Shown piece after piece: positions 22,695 to 45,599 of a stretch of DNA of 64,000 nucleotides. Origin of the DNA: Myripristis murdjan (Eukaryota; Chordata; Actinopteri; Holocentriformes; Holocentridae); NCBI RefSeq assembly GCF_902150065.1, contig NC_043994.1:22583913-22647912 (forward strand). The letters run 5' to 3'. The stretch's first letter is position 1. Each line of letters begins with the position of its first letter. Under the pieces are notes generated by a model. It was not told the origin of the DNA, did no database searches, and worked only from the letters and a program-made list of their open reading frames with translations. Both the position numbers and the translations under genes were made by a program.

Positions 22695-23039
22695 ATGCCG
22701 CGGTACGAGCTGGCCCTGATCGTGAAGGCCATGCAGCGGCCGGAGACGGCGGCGGCGCTGCGGCGGACGGTGGTCGCCCTGATGGAGCGGGGCGCCGTGG
22801 TGCGAGAGCTGGAGAACCTGGGGGAGCGGCTGCTGCCCTACAAGATATCCAAACACAACCAGAGGCACAACCGCGGGGCTTACTTTCTGATCGACTTCCA
22901 CGCGGCTCCCGGCATCGTCCCGGGCTTGCTGGACCACTTAGACCGAGATGTGGACGTGGTGAGGCCGACTCTCCTGAAGAAGGACACGGCGGCTCCCAGG
23001 CGGACGTGCTGCGGCCCGGCTCCTGCCCCCAGCCCCTAG
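22695..23039 (+). CDS. mrps6: Mitochondrial 28S ribosomal protein S6, single-exon coding region
   Basis: bS6m is a component of the mitochondrial ribosome small subunit. The 114-residue protein begins MPRYELALIVKAMQRPETAA and continues GAVVRELENLGERLLPYKIS and NRGAYFLIDFHAAPG, then DRDVDVVRPTLLKKD. This is collinear with human MRPS6 across the S6 ferredoxin-like fold. The C-terminus (APRRTCCGPAPAPSP) is shorter and different from the basic human tail. No intron interrupts the ORF, whereas the human gene is split. The coding region is markedly GC-rich against AT-rich surroundings and has an intact frame, so it looks functional. A GTGAGG at 22959 could act as a donor but the frame reads well through it. 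A GTAAGG donor 18 nt after the stop (23057) could start a 3' UTR intron. A short upstream ATG frame (22600-22653) may lie in the 5' UTR. Confidence 0.85.
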   Translation: MPRYELALIVKAMQRPETAAALRRTVVALMERGAVVRELENLGERLLPYKISKHNQRHNRGAYFLIDFHAAPGIVPGLLDHLDRDVDVVRPTLLKKDTAAPRRTCCGPAPAPSP

Positions 23040-23279
23040 GACCTGCATGTGTCACAGTAAGGAGCACCGCGATGCGATATTATCACGATCATTTCAAACA
23101 TTTTGCAATATTTTCTTCATATGCAAACGATCTCCCCATGGGAAAACTTTGTCAACATGTGTTTTATCTGACAAGATGAAGTTTTCATCGTGTTCATCTC
23201 CCTTCAGTCACTTTTATTTCAGAAAAATAGGGATTGTCAAGACTGAGCAGCTCTGTCCTAAAAACCTGTCATAAATGTT

Positions 23280-23475
23280 GCATTGAGTCTCGGTGATACA
23301 GTATCGATACTTGGCGTCCGTGTATCGATATAATGTTGCCACATTAAATATCATGATAGTGTGTAGTAGGTTAGCAATGATTTCCCCCACCCCTAAAACT
23401 GATGAAATATATAGATAGATAAATGGATAGAATAGATGGATGTACTTTATTGATCCCAAATTGGGAAATTGTTGT
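23280..23475. repeat. Repeat-derived DNA downstream of mrps6
   Basis: GTATCGATAC and TATCGATAT motifs (23303-23332) resemble the inner parts of fish hAT MITEs. They are followed by ATAG-type microsatellite and a TACTTTATTGATCCC tail. The ends are not resolvable. Confidence 0.35.
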
Positions 23476-23734
23476 GTTGCAGCAGCTGGTTGTCCAGACA
23501 TTGCACAGGAAAGAACAGACTACACAAAATATCCCTCTGAACACTTGGAGAATTACATATCTTTAGAAAAATTAAACACAAGTAACAAAATGAATAAAGT
23601 GGATCAATACAAAGAATATAAGAAAAAAAAAAAACTTTTCATACCCTATAATAATAAGTCAGTTCTAAAAAATCTAATATACAAAAATATATTTATATGT
23701 ATATATCTATATCAGTTAGTTTCCAGAGTGGTTT

Positions 23735-24049
23735 TGCTCATTGCAGTTTAGGTTTTATTAGTTTCCATATTAGTTTTATTGAGACAGAGAGAGAGAGAGA
23801 GAAAATAGGTATTACAATAAAAACACAACACTTTGTGAAGGAAAAGCCTAAATCTAAAGACATGTTCTGTATTTTTTAAATTTAATTTTAGTTAGTTTTG
23901 TAAGTACATAAAATCGTTTCAGTCTTTGTTTTTGTTTTTTGTTTTTTTCCTAAAATCAAGTTTTTATTTTCATTTCAGTTAACTAAAATGTCTGTTCACA
24001 CCCAGTTTTAGTTTTTAGTAATTAGTTTTAGTTAACTATAATAACCTTG
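23735..24049. repeat. AT-rich interspersed repeat ending in TTAACTATAATAACCTTGG
   Basis: Multiple TAGTTTTAGTT and TTTTATTAGTTT motifs, ending TTAACTATAATAACCTTGG, match a widespread fish non-autonomous element whose end (other strand) reads CCAGGGTTATTATAGTTAA. The left end is not clear, so only one end is supported. Confidence 0.4.
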
Positions 24050-25522
24050 GTGTGAGCAAGACTGTTGTTTCTATTCAGAGTGTACACAAGGTGGCAGGCC
24101 TGTGCCTGGTCACTGAGACCGGACATCCTCTTCCTCCTGCAGGACAACAAGGGTGCAAGTAACAAACCGCATTTGCTGCTGTTGCTGTAACTGAGGAGCT
24201 TTTGTGTATTTCTCCTTTTCAAGGCCAGTGATTTTTTTTTTTTTTTCTGAAGTACTATACTTGGGTACATTTCAATCACACCCACACCCATTACAGAGCA
24301 CAATTTTTAGGCTCTCTGTAAGCAGGGCAGAAATTGTGGATTGTTTCACAGTGCATAGACAGCACAGACGAAAAGAGTGATCAGGCCTTTTTGTGCACTT
24401 TTTTGAATTTCCAATTAAAAGACTCTAATTTGAACATAGTGGTCTTGTCCTTTGACACCTGCAAAGAAATAATGACATATAACAAAGTACATTTAAAATG
24501 ACCTACTTTGTATTTTTATAGTAGTCCTAATCTTACTTAAGTAAAATATCAGCAATGTAGCAATACTTTTGCTCAAGTTATAATTTCTAGTACTCCTTCC
24601 ACCAGTAGCCCCATGCCTGGATTACCTGGCATAAGGATAAAAATTTGCACAGTCAGAAAATGCGGAAGAATTGAAATTTGTATGTCTTCATGTTAAGACT
24701 TTGAGAAATTCAGGTATTGTCTACTTGACAGTTTACAGTTTGAAATGGTGGCTGTAGTGGTATAAATTAGGCCCGAGTTGTCTGTTTGTACAATATACTA
24801 TGTAGAGGTAGAAACCAAGACATGACTGAACTCGGTGTGCAAGACGTTGCACAACGCTAGAGGCAAGAGTACAAACGATCCTAGCTTAGGTTGGGCTGCA
24901 TGTACAGCAGAGACAGATCTGAGGTGATGGCATCCCTGCACTTCACAAAATTTAATTACTCATTGTTTATTATCCACTGTAAGGACAAGATGTCCTTTGG
25001 ATTGAATAAATCATAAAACTGACACGTATACTCTTTATTGTTAAATATTATAATCAGTCTCTAAGAGGGAGCCGGACATCCAGACAGCTCCTTATTGCAG
25101 TCTCTCTTGTGCAGAAGAGGAAAGAGCTCAACAACCAACAAATTAGGAAGTGTGTACAAATGAGTAACAACACAGGCAGAATCAAACACACCCACTGGAT
25201 AAAATATCTCCAGGATGAATGGACTGCTGCATTGATTAATGTATAACCAGGAACCACAAAAATAAAAACCCAAGACATTACATGCGAATGGAGGTCACAA
25301 ACCATACATAAAAACTGCCAGTAAAGGGGGTTGACCTTTGCGTCCATGTCTTTGGTAGAGCTGCTACGCACCTTGATCATGTGGTAATGTGCTAACTTTG
25401 TACAGACTTCGTGGATTGTGCACATAGGTCGGCCAATATCCATAATGCTATTTTTGTGGGTGCTGAGTGTGCTGTAACTTGTGTCTGCCTGTATAATGTC
25501 TTTTCCTTTTGTTTTTTTGCAG

Positions 25523-25645
25523 GGATTCACTGGAATTTGGATCCAGAGCACACACCACGCAACACGTTCCCCCTCCGTGCTTGTTCATATTTCTTGGTCT
25601 GCATTTGGACGTCGTCATGTTAATAAACCACTCTTTTGTACTGTA
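25523..25645 (+). other. Possible 3' terminal (UTR) exon, perhaps of mrps6
   Basis: A T-rich tract ending TTTTTTTGCAG precedes 25523, and AATAAA follows at 25622-25627. This is the layout of a short last exon. The nearest upstream gene in the same direction is mrps6, which has a good donor (CACA/GTAAGG) 18 nt after its stop codon. That spacing would not trigger nonsense-mediated decay. The link is inference only. Confidence 0.25.
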
Positions 25646-26287
25646 CAGAAAATGAGTGCTTGTTTTTTAAAAATCGATGTAAAATGCCCTGTTCCGCATG
25701 ATGCTCTGTGGCTGTTAAGGCAATTTCAGTTCTTGTTTCGTCAGTGTTCGTTTGCGCTAAAACACCATCTGCTTTTTTTTAAACTGTTGACAAGCAGCGC
25801 ACCGAAGATGGCCTGAAACTGCTGAGTTTTACTGCTTCATTTGGATCAGTGTCTTCTGAGAAAGTCCACAACAAAAAAAATTCTACAACGTTGGCATTAG
25901 TTTCTAAATTTGGATGGGATTGTCTCATCAGATCAAATGACATGCCATAAATAATGACTAGGGACAAAGGGCGGCTTTAACTCTTCAGAAGGTAGAAATG
26001 GGCAGTGAAACTTTAAAGGTTTTTTTTGTGATGTTCATAAAATTTCATGACACAAGGCATAAACTAAATGGTCACATGAAAACAATACATAAGAGATGTA
26101 GAATAGCATTTCAGGCATTATTCAGTTAGGAGAAGTCCATTTGTTCCCCTGAGGTAGTCGCTACTTCTCAAAAGGAAACTGCCGCCCTGTTGTTTTAATT
26201 TGCAAATTATATATTACTCATCTTTTCAGGTTGATTTACATGATAATGGAATTGTACTATCAAACCGATGTAAATTACACTGAGGAG

Positions 26288-26407
26288 GGCATGCTTCTCT
26301 GAAAATGTGCTTGTGTCAGTTCTTAATGCCACGATATTTGATGCTTTGGCATGCTTCTCTGAAAATGTGCTTGTGTCAGTTCTTAATGCCACGATATTTG
26401 ATGCTTT
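26288..26407. repeat. Perfect 2 x 60-bp tandem duplication
   Basis: Two directly adjacent 60-bp copies beginning GGCATGCTTCTCTGAAAATG are identical to each other, which implies a recent duplication. It is intergenic and carries no gene. Confidence 0.95.
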
Positions 26408-26725
26408 TACACGAATGCACCGTCCAGTTAAACATGTTACTCGTGTGGTTTTGATGGAATTGTCACACATTTTTTTCATTTATTTTATCATTTATCATTT
26501 GTTTTGATCTGTAGAAATTATTTATTTTGTTCAGAATGAGATGAATAGACCAGTTGTCAACCCAGTTGTTGGTAATTATTACAAAATTCTGTATGCAAAA
26601 ACAAAGCGAACAAAGCAATTAACACAATTTTTGATTGATATTATACTTGATATAATATTTGTGATCATTTTATTTTTTAATTATTATACATTTATATTTA
26701 TTCTGAACTCGTTAATGTGTTTTGT

Positions 26726-26830
26726 TATGAGTGAAGTGAGGGGAAGTGTGAGCATGGATGAGAATGGCATGAAGATGGACAGAAAGCAGATTAATTCATA
26801 CATCTGCTGAAGTGCTGAAAAATAACTTTT
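26726..26830 (+). repeat. Dispersed repeat, copy B (pairs with 22238-22335)
   Basis: It shares TTGTTATGAGTGAAG, GGCATGAAGATGGACA and the following GCTGAAAAATAA region with copy A, with insertions and substitutions between. Confidence 0.45.
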
Positions 26831-26959
26831 GCTCTGAAAATATATTTGTGTTAGTCATTCTTTAATATTTTATTTCATCACTTATAAAGATCACTGACTG
26901 GAGGTCGTAGTCCCATACCCCACTACCAATTAGACACTCAATTTTTCTTTTCTTTTAGG

Positions 26960-27185
26960 CATAGGCAAGAATTTAACCCTCACATTCAGTGTTTATCATC
27001 TCTAAATACATGGTTAACAGTTTTTTTTTTCTTTCTTATTCTTCATATTTAATTTCTTTTCCAAATTTATGGGGAGCTTGGTATCTGGGTAAACATAAAA
27101 TTAACATGATGATATGTTTTCAATGCCCTGTACACATTTTGTATGCATCAATGTTTCTCTAGGGTCATTTTTTGCCTCCTATTTA
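26960..27185 (+). repeat. Dispersed repeat related to 53138-53350
   Basis: It shares CATCTCTAAATACATG, AACATGATGATATGTTTTC, the following CCTGTACACATTTTG and GTTTCTCTAGGGTCA with the copy near 53.2 kb. That copy begins TTAA-CCCTCCTATTATC, suggesting a piggyBac-type non-autonomous family. This copy lacks clear ends. Confidence 0.5.
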
Positions 27186-27385
27186 TGAGTGTTCGTAATT
27201 TACTAGGGACAATTAAGGGTAATTAAGAAGCTACTCAGGTAGAGATACATGCAGCTAAATTTGGGTGATAATTTCTGTTATAATGATTTTCTGGAGGTTT
27301 AAATCGCTCTCTACTGTAGATTAAAAAATGTTAGTTAAGTTGCACTATCGGTGGGGTGTTTGTGTGGATGATCTCAGCGGCAGGA

Positions 27386-27413
27386 GTCACATGCTCCCCG
27401 GCGGTCAGCTGAC
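27386..27413 (+). promoter_or_regulatory. Paired E-box palindromes in psap promoter (CLEAR-like)
   Basis: GTCACATG (27386-27393) and the perfect palindrome GTCAGCTGAC (27404-27413) lie about 130-160 nt upstream of the psap ATG. They resemble the CLEAR element GTCACGTGAC bound by TFEB/TFE3 at lysosomal genes, of which PSAP is a recognised member in mammals. Neither is the exact consensus. Confidence 0.4.
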
Positions 27414-27542
27414 AGCGCAGCCTACATCATAAAAGCATCAGCGGGGCCTGGGCTGCATTGCAGTGCTGACAAGTCGACGCCTTCATCACACTTCATCACA
27501 GAGAGACAGACAGCGGCAAAACAGCCCCAAAACAGCGTTGTC

Positions 27543-39637
<12,095 letters not shown>

Positions 39638-39709
39638 AGAAGAAGAGGACCAGTACAATCTGACCTTTAGGGAATTAAAGATAATACTGTAGCGCTGCTT
39701 CCCAGTTTT

Positions 39710-39715
39710 AATAAA
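39710..39715 (+). terminator. psap polyadenylation signal (proximal)
   Basis: AATAAA 73 nt after the stop codon. A distal AATAAA at 40419-40424 offers a 3' UTR of about 800 nt, closer to the length usual for PSAP. Confidence 0.55.
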
Positions 39716-40418
39716 TTTGTCCTGTTTTCCTTTTTTAAAACAAATAGACTCAAAGAACTGCAGTTTGTGTAAATTAACTTGATATTTTGAATGGCAATAT
39801 GAGGGAAAGGGACTGGACTAACTTTTTTTGGGGGGGGGGGGTGAATAAATGTATAGTGGCTTAAGGCTCAGTCTGTTTTTAGTTGCGTCACTTTGAGCAG
39901 ATGTCACAAAACTTCACTGTAGGGCTTTGCAAATTTGCATCATTTAGAGAGTACTGATTTATACTGGGTGTCGGGTATGGTCTATGTAGAATCACAAATG
40001 TTGATGTCAAATGTTGCACAAAGCAGGCAGAGTTAGATGGCTGCTGTGTGTGATGCATGGGTCTCCAGGCACATTTGCTCCCTTCTCCCTGGAGGAACTG
40101 ATGGCAGAAAGAGGGGAAACCTGCTCAGTGTGTTGACCACGCCTGGTGTTACTTGTAACATTCTGCCTGATCCTAGAAATTTTTTTTTGTAGACAATGGT
40201 GAATTATATTTTGTTTGTGTGTGTGTGTGTGTGTCATAAGGAGCAGATGTTGGAGTAAAGATTGTATTGTATGTACTTTCCCATTCACCTCCCTTGTTTG
40301 TGCTCTCCACTCAATTTGAAAATCAGTGCATTTCTAACGTACTGGAAGCATCTCACACAATCACTGTCTGCTTCATACCTTGAGCAAGTTGGTGATCTGT
40401 TAAATTTTTAACAATTGA

Positions 40419-40424
40419 AATAAA
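40419..40424 (+). terminator. psap polyadenylation signal (distal candidate)
   Basis: AATAAA followed by GTGATCC and T-rich sequence. If used, psap and slc29a3 transcripts would end within about 400 bp of each other. Confidence 0.45.
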
Positions 40425-40791
40425 GTGATCCAAATCTACTTCAATATCTGGTGTTACTTGTGGAAATTCAAACGGTTTATCACTGAGTCACTACAAATTA
40501 GTTGCTCAATGCTGTGTTAAGCTTATTACATACTCATATACAGTTAATATCTTATTATTCCATGGTAGCCAAATAATTAAGGTTTAATATAGACAGCTTT
40601 GTGAATTTAACACAGCCTGTCATCTCTGAATCTGTGTTTCTATTTTATGCTACGCTCAAAAAAAAAAAATGCTTTTGAAAAATGAATACAGGCAGGACTA
40701 ATTTCATTGACCCCCTAGGCTTACTCAAGTCATATTAAGCATTTAGCAAGTTATTCCAGTATCTCACAACAAAAACTCAGGTAAAGAACAA

Positions 40792-42592
40792 TTTATTATT
40801 ACAAGATGTATTTTACAAAATTCTCTTCCCAAATGTGTGATAAAGCTGTTTCTTTTATGGCTTCTGCAAATGATTACATGAGTCATGGTAAGCCCAAGTT
40901 GTCCAAATGCTCCCAAAAGCTGAGCTGAGGTCACTGGAGGTAGTCCAGAAAAGCAACACTTTACTGTAACTGGCAGATTTTGCCTGTTGCTGAAGTAAAT
41001 ATCTACAGCAATAATGAATACTCCAAGAGAACTAAAGGTGCAGTCTTTATGAAGTAAAAATGTTTAACTCAAGAATCATTCATTAAAGTAGTGGCTTTTT
41101 GCCACCACAAGTAAAGAAATTCTTAGATTTACATAATACCAGAAGTGGAAGCAGTTTTACTGGAAAGTTCAGTTCGTCCAGCTTGGTTCAGCTCAACAAC
41201 CACATCCACAGAAATGCTGTGGATGACTTGGAGGAAACTGGTGGTGAATTGTAAACATTTTACTCATTATTTGACAAAACCATTAAGGCATACATGAAAC
41301 GACTGAATTTGGTCCTGAGAGCAAGGTAAACCCACAAATTGAGAGAGAATTAATTAAAAAGCCACATTTTTCTAGCTGCATATCCATCAGTGGGACCTTG
41401 TACCTGCTTGCTATCTGGAGAATTTCACACATTTTTAATTCAGCACCGTCTGGATAACCTGTGGACAACTATACACCCCAAAATCCAACCCTCTTATCTA
41501 AACAAGGTTGTGCAAAAATATTTAGAGTTCTGGATATACTGTATGTGTGATAATGTACAAATGTGAGCTTTGTTTGGTAAAGTCCCTTAAAATGAACTTC
41601 ATCTTGTTCTGTGTCTTTACTAACCACCTACTTTATCCTGACTTTTTGGATAAAAAAAATATTTGAGTGAACTAAACATCAGCATAAAATACATGTGTTT
41701 TGTGAGGTATGAAAGAATGTAAGGCTCTGTGATTAAGTACTGAAGTAAATGTAATGCTTGTAATGCCAACAGACAGCTGGTGCACTCCTCATCACAGCGA
41801 TTTGCTGTTCAGGTGTTAATCAGCAGGGGGTGCACTCACTCTACTCTCCAGCCTCACTGTCTATCGTGTAGCTTAAAGGTTAATTCAAAAAACAGAGGAA
41901 AACAAATTAGATAATTTCCCACTTATTCCTAGTGGAATCTATCCTTCCAGACACTTTCTGTGTGATTTGGTGAGGTTTCCAGTTTGTTGCCCTGTATCCC
42001 AGCATAACGATACTAAAATGGGGTTGGGTGGGTATTCATTTGTGGAACATGAGCTGCACCGGTGAAAATTACATTAGAAAAACTCAAACAGTAAAAGCTC
42101 TTTCCAAAGACAATGACCTTGATACCCAGCATAATCTAATCTAATAAATTTTTGCTGGTGTTCCTTAGCACAAAATGGTTCCCAAGGGCTGTGGATTATG
42201 TTGGATATCTGTGTCATTGTTTTTGTAAAAAGCTTGCTGGTTGAGTTTTTCGTGTTGAAGATGTAATTTGTGTAATTACTGAATGTAATTTCTGAAGACA
42301 ATTAGTTAATTGCAGCACTACCAACCTAGTTGTGGGGAAATACAGTTTCCTCATCATGATGCAACTTTTTGACACTTTGAGCTCCACCAAAGAATACCCA
42401 TCCACCCCTGTGTATTCGGGTGTTGGGAAACAGGAAAGATCATTTTGCTGAATCACACACAAATTATATGGATGGATATATTGCACATTTTTTGTATCTC
42501 AGGTGAACTGTTTCTTTAATTGTACCTTTATATAGCAACCCTCATGTTGAAGCATGAGGGACAGGGAGTTGGCTCCCTCCTGGACAGTTTGT
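40792..42592 (-). other. Likely 3' UTR of slc29a3
   Basis: A minus-strand AATAAA (40792-40797) about 1.8 kb after the stop codon could end a long 3' UTR. A nearer ATTAAA (42515-42520), formed by the end of a MITE, could end a short one. No gene is present in this stretch. Confidence 0.4.
41873..42519 (+). mobile_element. Non-autonomous DNA transposon (TTAAAGG...CTTTAA family), copy 1
   Basis: It begins TTAAAGGTTAATTCA and ends GGTGAACTGTTTCTTTAA. Its interior shares GGCTGTGGATTATG, TGGATATC and GTCATTGTTTTTG with the copy at 62732-63124, in the same orientation. The family, with inner ends resembling AACAGTTCACCCAAAAT, is very common in percomorph fish. Class is probably hAT, not proven here. 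Confidence 0.6.
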
Positions 42593-45543
42593 TCAGATGC
42601 AGTGCACAAGGAGCACGGCGAACGCTGAGCCGACAGCCAATCCCAAAGTGAGGAAGAAGGACATGACCACTCCTGTGGCCTCTGCCAGCTCCCTTGGCAC
42701 CACCTTGGGCCCATAGATCATGGGCAGAGTGCCCAGGTAGCCGTTGGAGAGACCCAGAAGACAGTTGAAGACCACAGGGTACAGGTCACTGGGAAAAAGT
42801 ACAGTGCGGAGGTGGTTCCTCGGCTGGAAATTACAGAACATGAATAGAGGGATCAAGACTGTGCGACACAGCACCAGCATGGGCAGGACTCGACTTGTAG
42901 GGCCGGGGACCTGCAGCCAGGCTGTGGACTGCCTCCCGCAGAAGTCCGCTGCATTGTACAGGAAGAAGCTGGTAAGGGGCACGAAGTAGGTGGTGGTCCA
43001 TGGGCTGCCTGTGTCCTTGTGGACAGACTGGATGCCTGAGGAGACTGCAGGGAACACGGCGATGGAAACGAAGAAAACGTAGAAGACACTCAGGCCCAGC
43101 ACCCATGTCTTCCTCAGGATTGGCCACAGTGGTGGAACAGAGATGCTACTCGCTGTGCCCGCTGCAGGCCCGCCCTCTGCCGTCACCTCTGGACTCGAGC
43201 ACGACCCTGCCAGCATGTAGTATCTGAAAGAGAAACACAGCCAGGCAGGTTATATGGAGCAGCCAGTGCTCAACTCTGTTAATACTTCAAAGATAACATT
43301 GAGATACATCCAGATCCAAACATAACGTTGGCCGTGAACTTCTCTTAAAGTCCAAAATAAATAAAATAAATAAAATGCTTAAATCCAAGCAGTTGCACAA
43401 ATCTGTGAATATTTTCAGTTCCACTAAGTTCTAATTGGCAACAGGAAAAGAAACTACATTGCTCTTCTTTTCTCTTCTTGGGTTTTAGTCCCTTTTTAAA
43501 GGAATCTAGCCTGTGGGATATAGATCACAAAATATTACCTTTTCATTCATATCAGCATTTTAAAGCCAGAATTGCATTTTATTATGGGAACAAATCAAAT
43601 CAAAATCAATCAAATACATTTTTTTGTTTGTTTATTTTATTTTATTATTTTTTTGTGGAAAAGAGACTGGTCCAGATTGATGGTTCTATCCTGAATCACG
43701 GGGCACTGTAGTTTATTACTGATGGGAAGGCTCTCGCTCATGATTGTATCTTGTATGCTTGAGTTAATTGTGCTGACAAAATGATAAACCACACACATAC
43801 AAGGTAACTACAAGTGCTGCATAGACAAAAACTACCGACTGTGTAAAATAAAGCATGCCAACGCTGCAAACGAGCTCCCCAACAGAAACATTTTGAGCGC
43901 ACTGTCATCTGACGTAGAGCGGTGTGCCTAAAATGTTTCTTGCTTGGTTTGTCCATATAAATACCACTGTGGGAACGCATTTGACTGTTGATTACTTTAT
44001 TTTTTGCAATTGGGTCAATAATCTGCTCTGTCCAGCCTCGTCTGAGTCTGCTTCCTAATTATTTCTGCATATAAATCTCTATAATATTTGGCTCATGTTA
44101 CTGTCTACAGTCACAAGGATTTTTATTTTGCAGTTTGGTGCTCAAATCTGAATTGAATTAGGCAAACAGCTTTCATGAAAGAGGCGTGTTTTGGTCACTT
44201 TAAAATCATTAAGCTGAGGCAGACTTAATTAGGAACTGTATATAGGCGTCTGTGAGGCTGTAGTCTGCTATTGAAATATGGCTTTTTTTATATATGTTGT
44301 TTACAAGTTTCATGTTTGTCATGATACTGCCTTCTAAGTCAGATTCCTCTTGAAAAGAATTTCTTAATCTCATTGGGTCAATGGACATTTAATTCAATAC
44401 TGTTAATCCCATAGGGTTTAGAATTGATTGAGGTTTTATCGATGACTTTGAAAGCCCTTCAGGATCTTGCACCCAGTTATATTTCAGATCTTTTAAATCC
44501 TTATACCCTTGAGCACAGTTTAAGATCCTCAGACAAGGCACTACTTGTTGTTCTTAATACACATCTTGTTACAAAAGGGAGCCGGGCTGCTGCTATATAA
44601 TTTTGTCAAAGTCACTTCTTAAAACCAATGTTTATATAAAGGAATTCTCTTAACTCCTGTTTTATTGTTTATTTATTATTTCTTTCTTTGTGTATGTTTA
44701 GATTGTGAAATAGATTATTGAGCATCATTATGTCAGAAGTTGCTCATGTGGGACAAAAGAGATGAGTGGCCCTTTGGCAGAGTATATCCACCCTTTATTC
44801 CAGAGACCAGGGTATCGGGATATGTACATCTTGAAAGAAAAAGTCAATACTAATTTGACCAAGGATGCCGTTTTTCAACAGAATAGAGAAAACTGGGCAA
44901 GTGACATAAGGAGCAGCCAAAACTCAGTACATAGAGATTGATTAAAAATTAGTTCAGGACTGGAATATTTCCTTGTGGAAACTGGATATTATTTTGGCAT
45001 TGATGAAAACGGATAGGTCTAGCCATTCATGTGGGTTACATGAAATTGAAAATGAAATGCATTTTGTTTCATCTTGTCCTTCGCATCACAATGAGAACGT
45101 CTTTGTTTAATAAGATTAATAGGAAAGATTAATAGGAAAGATCTGTTTGAAAAGGAAACATTTGCCTTTGCAGAATATTTGAAAAGGATGATCATTAAGA
45201 AAATACATGCTGTTTAAATAGTTATAATTCCTGAGAGTATTGCGGTTGGTATTATTATGCTGTCTGTGTTCTATGTTGCTGTAATTGTGTGTAATGTAAT
45301 CCCACAGATGGGCTATTTAGATTGTATGACACGTTATTTAACATTGTCTACCATGCTTGCTTTGTTTTTTCTTTTAACTTTTTGCTATATTTTGCTATAT
45401 AAATTAGGTGGATTATAAACCAGGGTTTCTGCAGGTATCAGCAAATCTAATTTAATGCTTTTTAATGCCACTTTAAACACATTTAATGCCCATGTCCAAC
45501 TGCAGATACAGTTTTATACACACACACACACACACATATATAT

Positions 45544-45599
<56 letters not shown>

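Larger units (their letters stand above)
24050..27380. other. Intergenic DNA between mrps6 and psap
   Basis: The stretch is AT-rich and contains a possible terminal exon (25523-25645), a perfect 60-bp tandem duplication (26288-26407) and pieces of two dispersed repeats. A 165-codon minus-strand frame at 25054-25551 has no recognisable domain and is not called a gene. Confidence 0.5.

Noticed and set aside
22959-22964. GTGAGG donor inside mrps6
   Set aside because: Reading through it continues the conserved S6 sequence (VVRPTLLKK); splicing there to 25523 would give an unrelated tail.
25054-25551. 165-codon minus-strand open frame between mrps6 and psap
   Set aside because: No recognisable domain, no clear splice context and no promoter-like composition; chance length in AT-rich DNA cannot be excluded.
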